64,000 nt of DNA from Pelargonium x hortorum (lineage: Eukaryota; Streptophyta; Magnoliopsida; Geraniales; Geraniaceae): positions 1-64,000 of the forward strand of contig JAYMTJ010000038.1 in assembly GCA_036897525.1 (NCBI GenBank), in the 5' to 3' direction. The notes beneath the pieces were generated by a model that ran no database searches, had not been told where the DNA came from, and saw only the letters and a list, made by a program, of their open reading frames with translations. The number at the start of each line of letters is the position of its first letter. Position 1 is the first letter of the stretch. This document shows, in pieces, positions 13,410 to 25,070 of the stretch. Made by a program: the position numbers and the translations under genes.

Positions 13410-14558
13410 CTTGCTATTCTAAAACTAGAAAGCAGGATACTTTCTCGATAGGATATCATAGCAAGCACCTTATAGGTGCCACATTATCGCCCACTTCTTG
13501 TCTTGTTCTCAATCCTTTCATTTATTTTATCCACGAGGGGCAGCTTATTTTTTTACGGATGTCGAAGGTTCAAAACGCACTGCACGAAAGAAAATTAACA
13601 ACAAACTTCACAAAAGTTTTTCTAAAGCATCTATTCGAACTAGGCTACAGATAAAAGGGGCCCACGGTGTCGCTTCGTAGTGTAGAATATAAGAATCTCT
13701 CTCGGTTAGCTAGTTGCAAGAAATGCAAAAAAGCTTGCCAAAACTAGGATTACATATAGGGTTTGAACCTACGTCTTTCTACCGCTTGGATTACAATATC
13801 CATACTAAATGCCAAAACTACTACCTTATAAACCCAGATTCAGAGGTGTATAAACTCAAAATGATGCTAAAATTCTATATAATAACTGGTAGTAGTAGTG
13901 TAAAGGGCACATAGCTTCTCTCACTAACAGCTAGAAATTTACAGTATTTTAGTTTAGGTGTTATTAAAAAGCACAAATTCTAATTAGTTTTTCTAAAAAG
14001 AAGCAAAAATAATAAGAACTGCTTTTTTATATAAGGAAAAAGGTATATTCCTCTAGATGTGAAAAGAAGTTAGTTGCTACTGGATTGACGTGATTTGACT
14101 TTTAAGAAAACCCCGCTAGTTTTGCAGTTCCGTTCAAAAGCCTTTATTTCATTTTTAACTTTAAGAGAGCTCTGCAATGTAGAACTTAACCTATATAAAG
14201 TCCACTAGAATAAATATATAAAATGTAAGGTGCAGTTCTTTGTTTGCTATTTTACGGAAATTTGGGATTCTGGTGAAAAGCCTCTTTTCTTTAAAGGTGA
14301 GTCTTGCGAAAGCCCTCTTGTATATACCACTACGTAGTTTAAGAAGTAGTTGTTTGTGGAAAACCCTTTCCTGTAAAGGATTTCCCCGTCAATTTATTTG
14401 CTTGTCATTATAGGCTTACCTTAATTCCTATAAGACATCCTATGTCTATTATTTTACTAATAAAGGGTCCCCTTTTTCCTACTTTCAGCAAGTAAACCGG
14501 ATCTAGATAATGAAGGGAAGGGAATAAGAGCTGCAAATTAGGAGCAGTACTACTTTTC

Positions 14559-14568
14559 GGGGGGGGGG
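14559..14568 (+). repeat. poly-G run (G10)
   Basis: Ten consecutive G bases, the longest G run I saw here and striking at about 35% G+C. A cytosine run without a following A is not a RIP target, so it may have survived while the surroundings lost G+C. It is also a place to suspect sequencing or assembly error. Confidence 0.85.
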
Positions 14569-17500
14569 TTCATGTATAGAGTACCTATCAGGTTAGGGGG
14601 CGTGCGCAGGTTGAAATAATCTATTTTATAATAGACTCTTGCTTGATAAATAAGATGAAACTTTTTACTATATAATACATAAACCCTATTAGTTGAGTAA
14701 AGTACTCATAACCCATCCCCCCATCCGTTCTACAAAAGCAATGTCACTTGATATACGCGTAAAATAGTTTAATTTGAACCCGTCTTTAGATCTTTATAGG
14801 TATTAAGAACTGACTTCACTCCAAGAAAAATGATACCTTTCCTTCCACAGAAATGCAGTTAAAACCGGGATTTTAAGCAAAAAATTAGAGCGCTTAACCT
14901 AGTTAAATTAAGACAATCCCATTCGTAAATAATTAAAAAAAAGGTATTTGCCTAGTTTCTACTTCTGTCTTTGTAAAATGAAGTTTCTGTGACAAAACAA
15001 AAGGAAATCGTAGTGGGGCCCGTACATACAAAGGGTGTTTTCTTAGACTTTCTTTCTTTATATTCCGCCATAGTCCGCTTTTAGTCAATAAGTAAACTCT
15101 AACTTTCAGGCTAATTTAATAAAGTTATATCTCAGCAATATTTTATCTGTCTTTGCAGAGGCTTAACGAGAGTTTAACAGCTAACCTCAGTCCTAAAAAG
15201 CTCTTTATTCTAAATTATAGATTACCAATTAGGAACTTTGCAACTAAAATTCAGTAGATATTTACTATACCTGTGCTTACTAAGTAAGTAGGGGATCAAA
15301 AATCCACGTGGATTATTAAACGACTTTCTTATACTTTTTGGGGTTTCCTACTTCGGCAAAGAGGCCTCCAATAAAAGGGTCTGTTTGTTATTCGTTATCA
15401 CGGGTAGATTTCTTATAGATTTGAATCGGGTTTTAGACGAAATATTGAGTTTAAAAAGAGTTCGCTCTATTAAATAAAAAGGGACTCAATTTGTAGAAGT
15501 TAAAGAGCAAAAAAAACGAACTTGGTCGGTAAGTCCAAAGGCCAGAGAAACTTATTAATTAATTAGTATGGATTTTCCTTAAAGTCCTACTTAAGGTATG
15601 TATTACTAGCTAGAAGTTTTTTTACTAAGACTAACTCTCTCTTTACTTGATGCAAGGGTTGTCGAAAGTAGTAGGGTAGCTTTTATTGTATGTATAAGGC
15701 CCCTACAAATTTCCAGACAAGGGTCTCGAATATAGGTTGAGCACACAAGACAAGAGTGGGTTCTTTCAATCAAAAGGAAACTCGCTGATATTATATAAAT
15801 CAGCATTTCCGTATAATATAAGGAATAAGATTGATTCTCAAAAGTATAAGCCTTACTTTTCAGTTTCTCTAAACTGTAACATAATGAGAATCCGTCGGTT
15901 CAAGTCGTGGTTTTAATAACATTTCGAAAGAGAATATCGAAAGCTGCGTCGGTAAAATAATACCACCAGGCCAACTCCAGGATTACCCCAACCTTCCTTC
16001 ATACCGAGTAAACTAAGTTGATTTAGAGACTACTGCGAATTAAATCAACTTGCGGGAGATCCCTACCTTTTCATATAGCGGTTCTGGCTGAATAAGCTTT
16101 GATATGATAGGCGAACTGCGGTTTTGGTTAATACCTGCCTTTCTTATGCTAGCTCGTACTAAATTCCCAGATGCCTTTATTTTATTTCAGTATTTTATCC
16201 TGTTATCTGTATTCTGTTCAAAGAAGTTTCCAAAGGTGCTTTACCCTAGAGAGAGTAGAGGTTCCGCTTATTTTAGGGCGAGTTCTTACTGAAAATACTT
16301 AGTTTCATTCTACCTTGCTTGTTCAATATTAGTTGTATTACAAGAAACCTTCTTTGTAGTGTTACTGCTGTAGAGAGGGGGCAGTGCTTTAGAGAGTATT
16401 TTAATGGTTATTTATTATACCCGACCATAGTATGTATAACGGAGGAAGGGTAGCACAAGATAGTATTCTGAATATACATACTTACCCTATAGCACTCACC
16501 AACAACTAGAAAATCTTTCCAAAACTTCGAGCAATAGCACTAAAACTCTCATATAATCAATAAAGAGTTTATATGCGAAACCAGATCTTTTACTAGTCTT
16601 TCCCTTCCTACTAAGCTAGGGAAGCTCCTTCGTGATCCACCACAGGTTTATTGCTTTGAAACTTAAAATGTCTTGTATTACATCGGGGTCCTCTATTAAA
16701 AGAAAAAAAAAAGGTAAGATAATTTTCTATATACAGAGTTCCCCTGGTCAGTTAGGAGACTTTTGCACCTAAAAGCACTGGCCCGTCACCTTTCCATGCC
16801 TATTCTATAGGACTCCCTTATAGTATAGAAACTCTCGTCTAAAAACAATACGGAATTGCATGATTTAGCCGTATTTACTCGTTGTTGAATAAGGGAGTTC
16901 CCAGTGTACAAGAATATATATTCTATAAATAGAATTTCTTAGAGCCTTAACTGATTTAAAAAAAGATTTATAAAGGCACCGGAAACCCCTAAGCGCATAG
17001 CACCCTACCTACTTCTCAAGAAAACACAATCGGATTCGTAGAGTTGTTAAGCTTTTCAGAAGAGTTTTTCGGGTTTCCTCATTAAAAACTTCTTGTACAC
17101 GAACTTATGCAATTCGGCTATAAATTCATGCCAACAAGATTCGAACCTAAGAACACTTGTTTCAAAAGCACCTTGCCGTGTGTAAAATGGATTTAAAGTA
17201 AGTTAATAGACAGCCCCAATAGTCTATAGCACTCTCCGTTCCTAGTTTCGTTTCAAGAGGTTGGTAAACAGTGCTTTATCTAAGCGATTTTCATCTTAAT
17301 TCTTATTAGAGAATATCTACAGTAGTACAAACTCTTGTGTGGGTTTGCGTACAATCTCTAGAGTTCGGGATTACTCTTTTAATAAAGTCGAAGAAAGCCC
17401 AGTTTAGGGGGTTTACAATTTTCCAAATACCTCGTTTTTGTGGCAAGCAGGACTCATTTATTGATTAAGGATATAGATCCCTGTGATTTTAGAACTACCC

Positions 17501-20500
17501 TACGCTTATCTCGAGTATGCTAGATAAGACTTTCTTAGTTACTACTATGGGACAGCGACAGTCCCTTACCTTATTAGGAATAGGATAATAAAAGCCAGCC
17601 CTGCCCAAGTATAAGTTCGTTAGATATACAGTAGTATGCACCGAGTATATGTACTTGAATATTTAGAACCTACTTACAGAAAATCCGCTTAAAAGTTTTC
17701 CATTCTGTCCCGGATACTTTATAAGTCCCCTAACAGAACAAAGAGTATAGCAAGTAAAAGGGCTTTTATAGGTTAGCAAGAAAAAGTTTCTTCTCTATTT
17801 TTAAGAGCTTCGGATATAGGGATTGCCCCCCTCTTATTATAATCAATTTATGGGCTCTGGTATGATTTTCCGGAATATTATATTATTCAAACGATTTTCT
17901 GTGTTGTGTCTTTAGGTTCTTGAGAGGGTCCTTAACTAGATTTCATTATGTACATTAGCTTTACTTTTGATAATTCTATTTATACGAGGAAGTGAAACTA
18001 GGAACAAAATGTTAAACTACACGTGATACCTTGGTTTTATAGCGGATAAACCGGGGAATCCAGACTAAAAGCTTCAAAAGGGGACACTTTACTTTAGTAT
18101 AAGTATAGACACTGGGCCATAAAGATAATCTAAGTAGGCCTAATAATTTTCCATAAGCACTTGCGAGGCTGAGCAATAGATAAAGTATGATTCTTAAAAT
18201 TTTCCAGAAATGGGTTGGGTTCTTTTCTTCTTGCAGAGCTACATTTTTATCAAAAGGCATAACTTCGGCCTTTCTTGACTGGCTAAGCGGGGTTTCCGCC
18301 TTACTCAATTAGCAGACACTTGTACCTATATATTTTAGTTAATAAGAGTTTTTATCCTAAAAATTCTATAAAGATTTCAGATTATTCGCTAGACTAGGGT
18401 TACTTTATGACTTAGAAAAAGGTTGCAGGCAAGGATAAGAATCAAAATCTTGCTAAAAGTTCTCAAATTACCTCGTATTTTGAGTTATTACTAAGGGTTC
18501 TACTTTTTTTAGTTTAATGTAGAGTTGCCCTCGTTTGCAAGCCCCACAAACGGCTTTTGTTGAGAAAGTACTCTAAAGAAAACAGGCCTAGAGCAAAGAA
18601 CTTGGTTTATAAATAAACTAGGCCTAAAATATCCTTTAGAAAGTGGCACAGAGTCCAAAAAGGATTAAAAGAAAGTTCCCAACACATATCAAATAAAAGT
18701 TACGCTTAGGCACCAGAAAGACATTGAGGTTTGAAAACTTAGCCGTTTAATTGTAGTGGAATAGATATCAAAACTGCCGGAGTACTTTACAAAAGTTTAG
18801 GTAATAGATTTTGTTTATTTATTTGTTACTGAATAGGATATTTATTTCCTGTTTTGCGCACAATCTTAAATTAAGAGATCTCTTTCAATACTTGACTGCC
18901 TGTGATCAATAAATTCCGAAACCCTTATCCTTGATTAGGGCCCACGTAGACTTTTAAGGCAATGTTTGTAAGAAAAGAAATTCTTTATGATTAAAGAGTC
19001 AAATTGAGTAGTGTGGAAAGCTTTAAGGCATTCTTGCTGTCTATACTATAATAACTGAGAGTATAAAAAGGTAAGTCTTAATAGCTTTTGGGTAGTAGTA
19101 ACTAGAAAACTCGATTTATCCCCAATAACAATAACAAAAAGATACTAAATTCAAGTAAAGCGGTTTTGTCCTTTAAATATAAGGGTCGCTCTTATCTTAA
19201 AAGCGGGTTTCAATATAGATAATTCGGACTTTATAGGAAATTGGAAAAAGCTTTATATCAGCATAAAAAGCCGAGTATGTATATGATTTAAAGGAAATCT
19301 CCTAACTTTGGGTCCATTATAACACCTTCTTATTTACCAGAGTTTAGTGGATTCTCATCTCATAGCTACTACTAAGATGGTAAATCCTATGATATTAAGT
19401 CTAGAACTCATGTTAATTTTGAGCCTTTCTTAAGAAATGTAAAGGAGACCCTCGCGTAGGCAACTTTAGAAACCCAGGAATTGGCACTACGCAAAGCTAC
19501 GAAGTAGGCAATCGGTTATTCAAACCAAGTGTCACTATTGTTAAACTAACAATTAAAGTGAAGGTCTGGAAGGGGAGCGCTGTGTTTTTTTTTAAGCTGC
19601 GCAGCTAGCTGTTATACTATACTTATATTCCTCCAACATGGGTTCCGAAAAGGGTCGGGAACGGGGCCTTCTCTTTTAAGGTAAGGGTACCCCCTTAATA
19701 TTGCGATAGGCTTAGTATCAAGCGGGGCGGGTGGTCTCTGCTGCTGAAATATGTATACTAACTTAGAATCTGGATTGATTTTAATAAGAAAATATAGCAT
19801 CCTGTTTTAGTTAATTTTCTGTGTACATAGTCAATTACTTGAGGTTAAATGGAATGGAATCTGGGGTACTCCTAATTTCAAGTCAAGGTGGACTGCCCTA
19901 ATAGATTTCTAAGAAACGCTTGCTTGGGTTGTAATATGGAAATAGGTACCGTTAACAAATTTTAAGTCTATTCTACAGATATAAAACCTAATTTTAGTAT
20001 CCTGTTAGAAAAGCAAAAAGTCTCATTTACCGAGGGTTAAGTTCTGTATTAGAAGTTGGTATAGGCCTATGATAACCATTCGAGATCCTTTTCTAATTTC
20101 AAATTTTCTGACATTATTTAAAGGAATTCCTAAGGGTTAAAAACGGCTATAGTATATCCTTTACTTTAAAGTTAACCTTTTTTTTACTTAGCGGGTTCTG
20201 TTTCAATTCGGTAATCCGTTCTGGATAATAAAATAACCCAGAGAAGTAAACAAAAAAGCCATTCTTTGCTGCCTCGCCTAATAAACTATAGCCGATTCCT
20301 TTTGCTGGCTTTATAATTAAGGTGCACCTCCTCCTTTTTATTCTTAGGATCAGATGGAACTTCTAAGTATTACAACACTAGGAAAATTGAGGAGGCATGC
20401 TTTAAATTAGTCATTAACTAAGCTCCTTAAAATTTCGGGTAAACGCGCGGTTTAGGTATCTCCCTCTACCCCCAAGGCCCCACCAGGCTAAAACCAATTC

Positions 20501-20529
20501 AGTATGCAAAAGCTCATTCTATCACTGGC

Positions 20530-20900
20530 AAGACATTCTAGATAGATTTTAGAGAATTGAAGCTAAAGTTGTGTAAAAGAATTAATTAAGTCAATTTGAG
20601 AAAAAGATGCTAGCGAATGAGCTGAGGCTCATAAAGGTAGAGTATGAAAGGATACAGAAAGCAAGCTTACCTTGTTAAGTTTAGGCAATATATTGTAGCT
20701 CTTTCAATGAATGTCTTTGGGAGAGCAAGTGCATTTGTTTGTAGGTGAATCTGCAGTCGATAGCCTGTGATAGATACAATAGAGAGCTTCTTAATTAATG
20801 TGATTCCTAAAGTAAAGCAAAGGAATCCAAATGTTGATAGCAAGTGCTGCTAAAGTAAAGGAAGATAAATCGAATACAGTTTAGTTTAGTTTGTGAATAG
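20530..20900 (+). other. coding-like island, unrecognised
   Basis: Purine-rich plus strand (many gaa, aag, gct triplets) with fewer TA steps than its flanks. Short plus-strand frames in several phases read like charged, helical protein, for example ANELRLIKVEYERIQKA from about 20610. A 15-base word near 20866 (gctaaagtaaaggaa region) resembles the minus strand near 37418. I infer a remnant of a repeat-encoded protein but cannot name the family. No splice sites or full frame are apparent. Confidence 0.3.
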
Positions 20901-23900
20901 TTTCCCAATGCAAACTATGACATATCAGAGTTGCCCTTCTATAGGTTGCCAAAGTGTACCCAAAACTTAAGGGGGCCAATAAAGAAAATCCTTACTTTTC
21001 AGGTAAAAAAATAAGGGAACAATACGATATTATTTCATAAAGTTCAAATCTGATTATGCGAACCCTAAGAGCCGGGAGTTTTAGGTGTCCATATTATATT
21101 ATTTAGAGTAATTCCTATAGGAATTAGAACTAGTCAATCAAAGCTTAATAAAATAGAAAATAGGGCTTCTCTTCTTTATTTTATATTGGCGGGTGGTTAT
21201 ACTGGTAATAATCTCTCGAGTACTTGACCTTTTAAATCTAAATTTCTATACAAAGGGGTTATCATTAAAACTAGTGAAAAAAACTACTAGGTATTCGTGC
21301 GTAAATTATACTAAAGGGTGGATATTCAAATTTTTAAGAGAAGAGGTTAACCCCGAATTTCTCGGAAAAGATAAGTAATTGATAGTGTACAGTATTTCAA
21401 TAAAGAAAGCTCTCTAATTCCTTAAGGCTTCAATTCTAGGCTTTCGCTTTTACAGGGGGTATAGGGGTAGGGGACCACTTCATTTCTTCTTGTCGGGTAC
21501 TTTTTTCTTAGAAGTTAGCTTCACTAGAACACGTTTCACAACAAGAACCGAGCCCTGTTTTTGCAAGGGAAAAGGTCTCCGTCTAAAAAAAAGTAAGGGG
21601 AGATTTCTTACTGTCTCTAGAAACCGGGATTGGAATTCCAAATTATATAAGAAATACTGGCTTAAAATAAGGGGTATAATGTACAAAAACAACCACCTCA
21701 AGAAGCAGCTAAACTTACAATAAATGCAATAAACGAAAGAATTTCTAATAACTTAGTATAGTACTGTTCGATTGAGTCGGCATTCCTTTTCTGAGCCTTT
21801 TCCTATATTATCATTTGTTGTAGGGTAACTTTGAATTTCTTTATTTTAGATAGTTTTGTTGAAATCTACCCCGCGTAAAACCTTTACATGAATTTTTGAG
21901 GTATTGCTAAGAAAGAAGTTCTAAATTTATAAGGAACTCTTTCACGAAGGAAAACTTATGCCTAAAATATGCTATAAATTACTATCTCAAACCGGAGCGA
22001 GGACACATGCCCGAAAAGTGACATGGTTCAAAATCGCTTTCTCTATGCGAATTCTCATAAAATGGGACTTTTTCAACGATCGGGAAAATGTCAATTTGGG
22101 ATCGCTTAGAAGGTTACTGGGCTAGCTGATAAAGTTGTTACAATAGGCTATCAAGTAAGATAAGAAGTCTCAAAGAATTTCTTTTCAATGGTAGATTGAA
22201 CTGTCCAACTAACACTAACTACCTGGTTTTACTCACCTTGATACTCTCATTTATGTTTAACGAAGGGTATTGTCGCAGGAGGTCTAGTAATGCCTTTGCT
22301 TTGAGGATCTTCGTATAATTTAGTAGCTGGGATGTCTCTCTTTATTCTTATTGATTAAGTCAGGGAAACGTTCCCTAATAAAGAATTAGTATATTTGCCT
22401 TTCAAAACCTTGTTGGTTAACTAAATCTTGTTTGTAAAATAGAGCACCCTCCTAAAAAGAACAACGGATAACTCACGGGCTTGCGACTATTTTATTTCTA
22501 TATAATAGAAATCTATTTACGAGAACATAGCTTTCATTTGAACTGAGTTATCCCTGAATTTCCTAGTCTTCTTGTTGCTATTGAAAAAAAGTGAGTGGAA
22601 AAGAGTTCTTGATTTAACTTAGAGAATTTTTACACTACACTATAAAGGATTCTGATTGTCAATCCAAGTAGCCTCAAAAAAAGGAGGTAATAGAGTTTTA
22701 TTACGAAGATTGTAATCAGGCTAGGTCTTTTCAATATAGCGATGGCCTTAATCAGTCAAAGTACTTCAAAAAATATTCTAGCACAGTTAACATTTCGAGA
22801 TTCTATAGATTTTTCTTGAAAAGAAGATTATCTCTCGGATTCCCTGGTACGGAGTATAAGTTACAGGGTGAGCTTTTCATAACCAAATTGGTGTATCTCT
22901 AAAAGAAATTCCTGTAACCTGATAGGACTGCTCCTTATAATGAAATGAAACCTTAGCACGCTTCAAAACGGTTGTTACCGCAGGCAAAGCTTGAGAATTG
23001 TTAAAGAACCTTTTATTTCTTTTGACTGGAATCCTATAGACTAAGCAGTTTCAACAAATAGAAATTTAGGAAGCTTCAGCCAATAAAATTGGAAAAAGTA
23101 ACACGAATTTTTTTCAGTAGTCCAAAAAAGAAAGAGTATTTCCTAAGCAACAAGGGTCAAAATCAAGTAGCTGTTATATTCTAATTATATACTTAGGATT
23201 TCTCTACTCTGACAAAGAAAGTAGTCTTAGATTCCCCTTTTTTAACCAAGGTAGAACAACAAATTATCAAACAATAAGGGTTGTTTTTGGTATCAACAAT
23301 CGTTAAAAATACTGGGCTATGGCTATAAAGTTTTCTTATTTTTATATATTCTCAATCTACCCCGAGCTCAAGAGTATCCTCATAAAGGATCCGACCGCTA
23401 GCGGGAAACCTTACTTTTTTTTCATAGACTTCGTAAGTCTTCCCTGAAATAGAGCCCTAATTTAGGGGTATAGCCCTATTCCTACTAAGGTGTTCTAACT
23501 TCTTAAAAGCTGGTTTTAAAATAGAAAGTCTTTGATAAACTTAAAGAGGGAAATCCCCGATAACTCCTAATAAAGCAGTTCCTGAAACCGGAGTTTCTAA
23601 TTAAAACTACTAAAGTCGCGGGAATTCCAATAAGGGAAAACATAGTCAATATTGACTCCAAAAAGCCTTGTACAAGCTCCTTACAGGGTATCTAAACCCG
23701 TCTTCTAAGCTATTCCTATTACAATTACAAGCCAGGCCTTCTTGTTTTATTTGGTACTTTCGAATACCCATACCTCATTTTAGAGCTAGAATTCTCCTAG
23801 TCTTTATAAAGGTAGAACGAACACTAGTAATTTCAATATCTTGTTTCTTTGTCTTAGAGTTTTGCGAAGTACTTTACTTATAGAGTACGATCCTAATGAC

Positions 23901-24060
23901 TGACATTTCCGGTACAGAAACTTATTCTATCTTGATAAGGAAATACGGATTATCTTGTTCAGCGAGCAGAAGGAATTAGAGCTCACACTATCTTTTCTTT
24001 GGGGCGTCGGTAAATAACAGATTCTAAAGAAAACAGAATTCCTAATCTAAGGACATAAAC
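20901..24060. other. AT-rich desert, no gene
   Basis: No supportable gene. A region at 21480-21723 is open on both strands for over 70 codons, but neither translation has a recognisable motif. A perfect 18-bp palindrome lies at 21109-21126. Confidence 0.55.
21109..21126. repeat. perfect 18-bp palindrome
   Basis: taattcctataggaatta equals its own reverse complement. It could bind a dimeric protein or be chance in AT-rich DNA. There is no promoter or gene next to it. Confidence 0.7.
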
Positions 24061-24068
24061 GGATTCTC

Positions 24069-24086
24069 TTGACTTTGACAGTTGTT
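24069..24086 (+). repeat. 18-bp word shared with 61884-61901
   Basis: ttgactttgacagttgtt occurs exactly at both places in the same orientation, near the left side of islands A and B. Confidence 0.8.
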
Positions 24087-24319
24087 CATGGCTAAGCTAT
24101 TATGATGGTTCGCTGGAGTTGCTATTGCTTGACCTCTGTAAACTTCAACATTTTTCTAACTGGAGTTTTACTTCTTGTACTAATTATCCTTTGTCATTGG
24201 TCATTGCAGTAACAGTTTTTTAGCTTTACTAACTAGGACATTTAGGGTATCTGGTTGTACGAATTGGGTTTTCGAACAAATCCATGTGTATAGCAGAGTC
24301 TTAGATTTTGTATTGTTGT

Positions 24320-24335
24320 TGAGAGTATATTCCTA
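24320..24335 (+). repeat. 16-bp word shared with 62417-62432
   Basis: tgagagtatattccta is exact in both islands. Its last 14 bases also occur at 54370-54383. Confidence 0.8.
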
Positions 24336-25070
24336 TTTTATTTGAGTTTAGTTTAGGTAGAGTTTAGAGAAGTTCCAGATACAAATGTAACTAATTGTAG
24401 TTTGCTATCCTTGTTGTACTAATTTAAGATAAGAACCCTTATTGTTCCCTGGAAGAACTCTATGTATTGGATAGTTTAGAGGATAGTTTAGGAATCTCTA
24501 AATTCTTGTTGTTATTTGCAGCTAATGGAACGGAACGACCTTCCGGGAATTGTATTTAGCTCTTGTTTTGGAATGTCCTTGACTGATCTATAGGCAAAGG
24601 AGTCAAGTCTATCAGATCGATCTAAGTTGACAAGTGTTTTGGGTGTAGCTTTATACTCAATTCTCTTTGACAGGTATTAGCTTTGAGGAATTACTTCAAA
24701 GAATTGTAGCAATGGAATTTCTTGTAGCTCTTGTATTAGCGATCCATGGAATTACTGCAGGATAATAGAAGATTTTCCAGAGTCAAGAGTTCCCTGTTTA
24801 GTTTAGTTGTTTAAAAGAGTCAATCTGTAAAGGCGAGCTTGCTTTGAATTTGTATTAGATCTCATGGATAATCTATCGATGAAAGGTTTAGAGCATTAGT
24901 TCTTTTGTTAGCGAAAGCAGTCCATTGTAAGTAAGTCTTGACTGTGGATATAGGTAAACCGGATTTTTCTTTCCTGAGGTAAAGCTCTTTTTCTTTGTTG
25001 TAGCTAAAGCAAGTCTGTATAGCAGGTATACGCTGTATTCGATTTTCTTTGTATTCCACCGATATGGCTA

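Larger units (their letters stand above)
4861..20529. other. AT-rich desert, RIP-like, no gene
   Basis: A 15.7 kb stretch with no supportable gene. The sample 9001-9120 gives TpA/ApT 11/7 and (CpA+TpG)/(ApC+GpT) 11/15. The longest frames (6332-6622 minus, 96 codons; 18012-18308 minus, 98 codons) show no conserved domain, repeat or signal peptide that I can name. It holds the inverted-repeat candidate at 10360-10723, a G10 run at 14559, a TA microsatellite at 13398 and two tRNA-like arms (13756, 17139) that do not form full tRNAs. Confidence 0.6.
24061..25070 (-). mobile_element. island A: low-RIP repeat fragment, A/C-rich on minus strand
   Basis: The plus strand is T/G-rich, so the minus strand is A/C-rich, unlike the flanks. 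The sample 24481-24600 gives TpA/ApT 9/10 and (CpA+TpG)/(ApC+GpT) 12/9, with no RIP footprint. The longest minus frame (24862-25059, 65 codons) is basic, with Lys/Glu/Tyr in its first half, but matches no family I can name. The island shares an 18-base and a 16-base word with the 61.5-62.8 kb island. I infer a younger or protected fragment of a dispersed element. It is broken, with multiple interruptions. Confidence 0.4.

Noticed and set aside
13748-13820. tRNA-like minus-strand segment: 5-bp T-arm (13756-13772) with ttcaaac loop and a gta-containing hairpin nearby
   Set aside because: No acceptor stem or D-arm can be paired, and the hairpin loop is the wrong size. At best a tRNA relic.
17130-17190. 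gattcgaacc word resembling the T-arm of a minus-strand tRNA
   Set aside because: T-stem pairs only with wobbles and the acceptor ends do not match. An anticodon-like loop alone is not enough.
18012-18308. Longest open frame, 98 codons, minus strand
   Set aside because: Length is within the chance maximum for this size and composition, and no domain, signal or codon pattern supports a gene.
21480-21723. Frames open on both strands over about 220 bp
   Set aside because: Neither translation shows a domain. A local lack of TA steps explains the openness.
24862-25059. Minus frame in island A compared with tyrosine recombinase or pogo-type transposase
   Set aside because: A GLPISTVKTYL run is faintly like a recombinase N-domain, but no catalytic residues or further domain support it.
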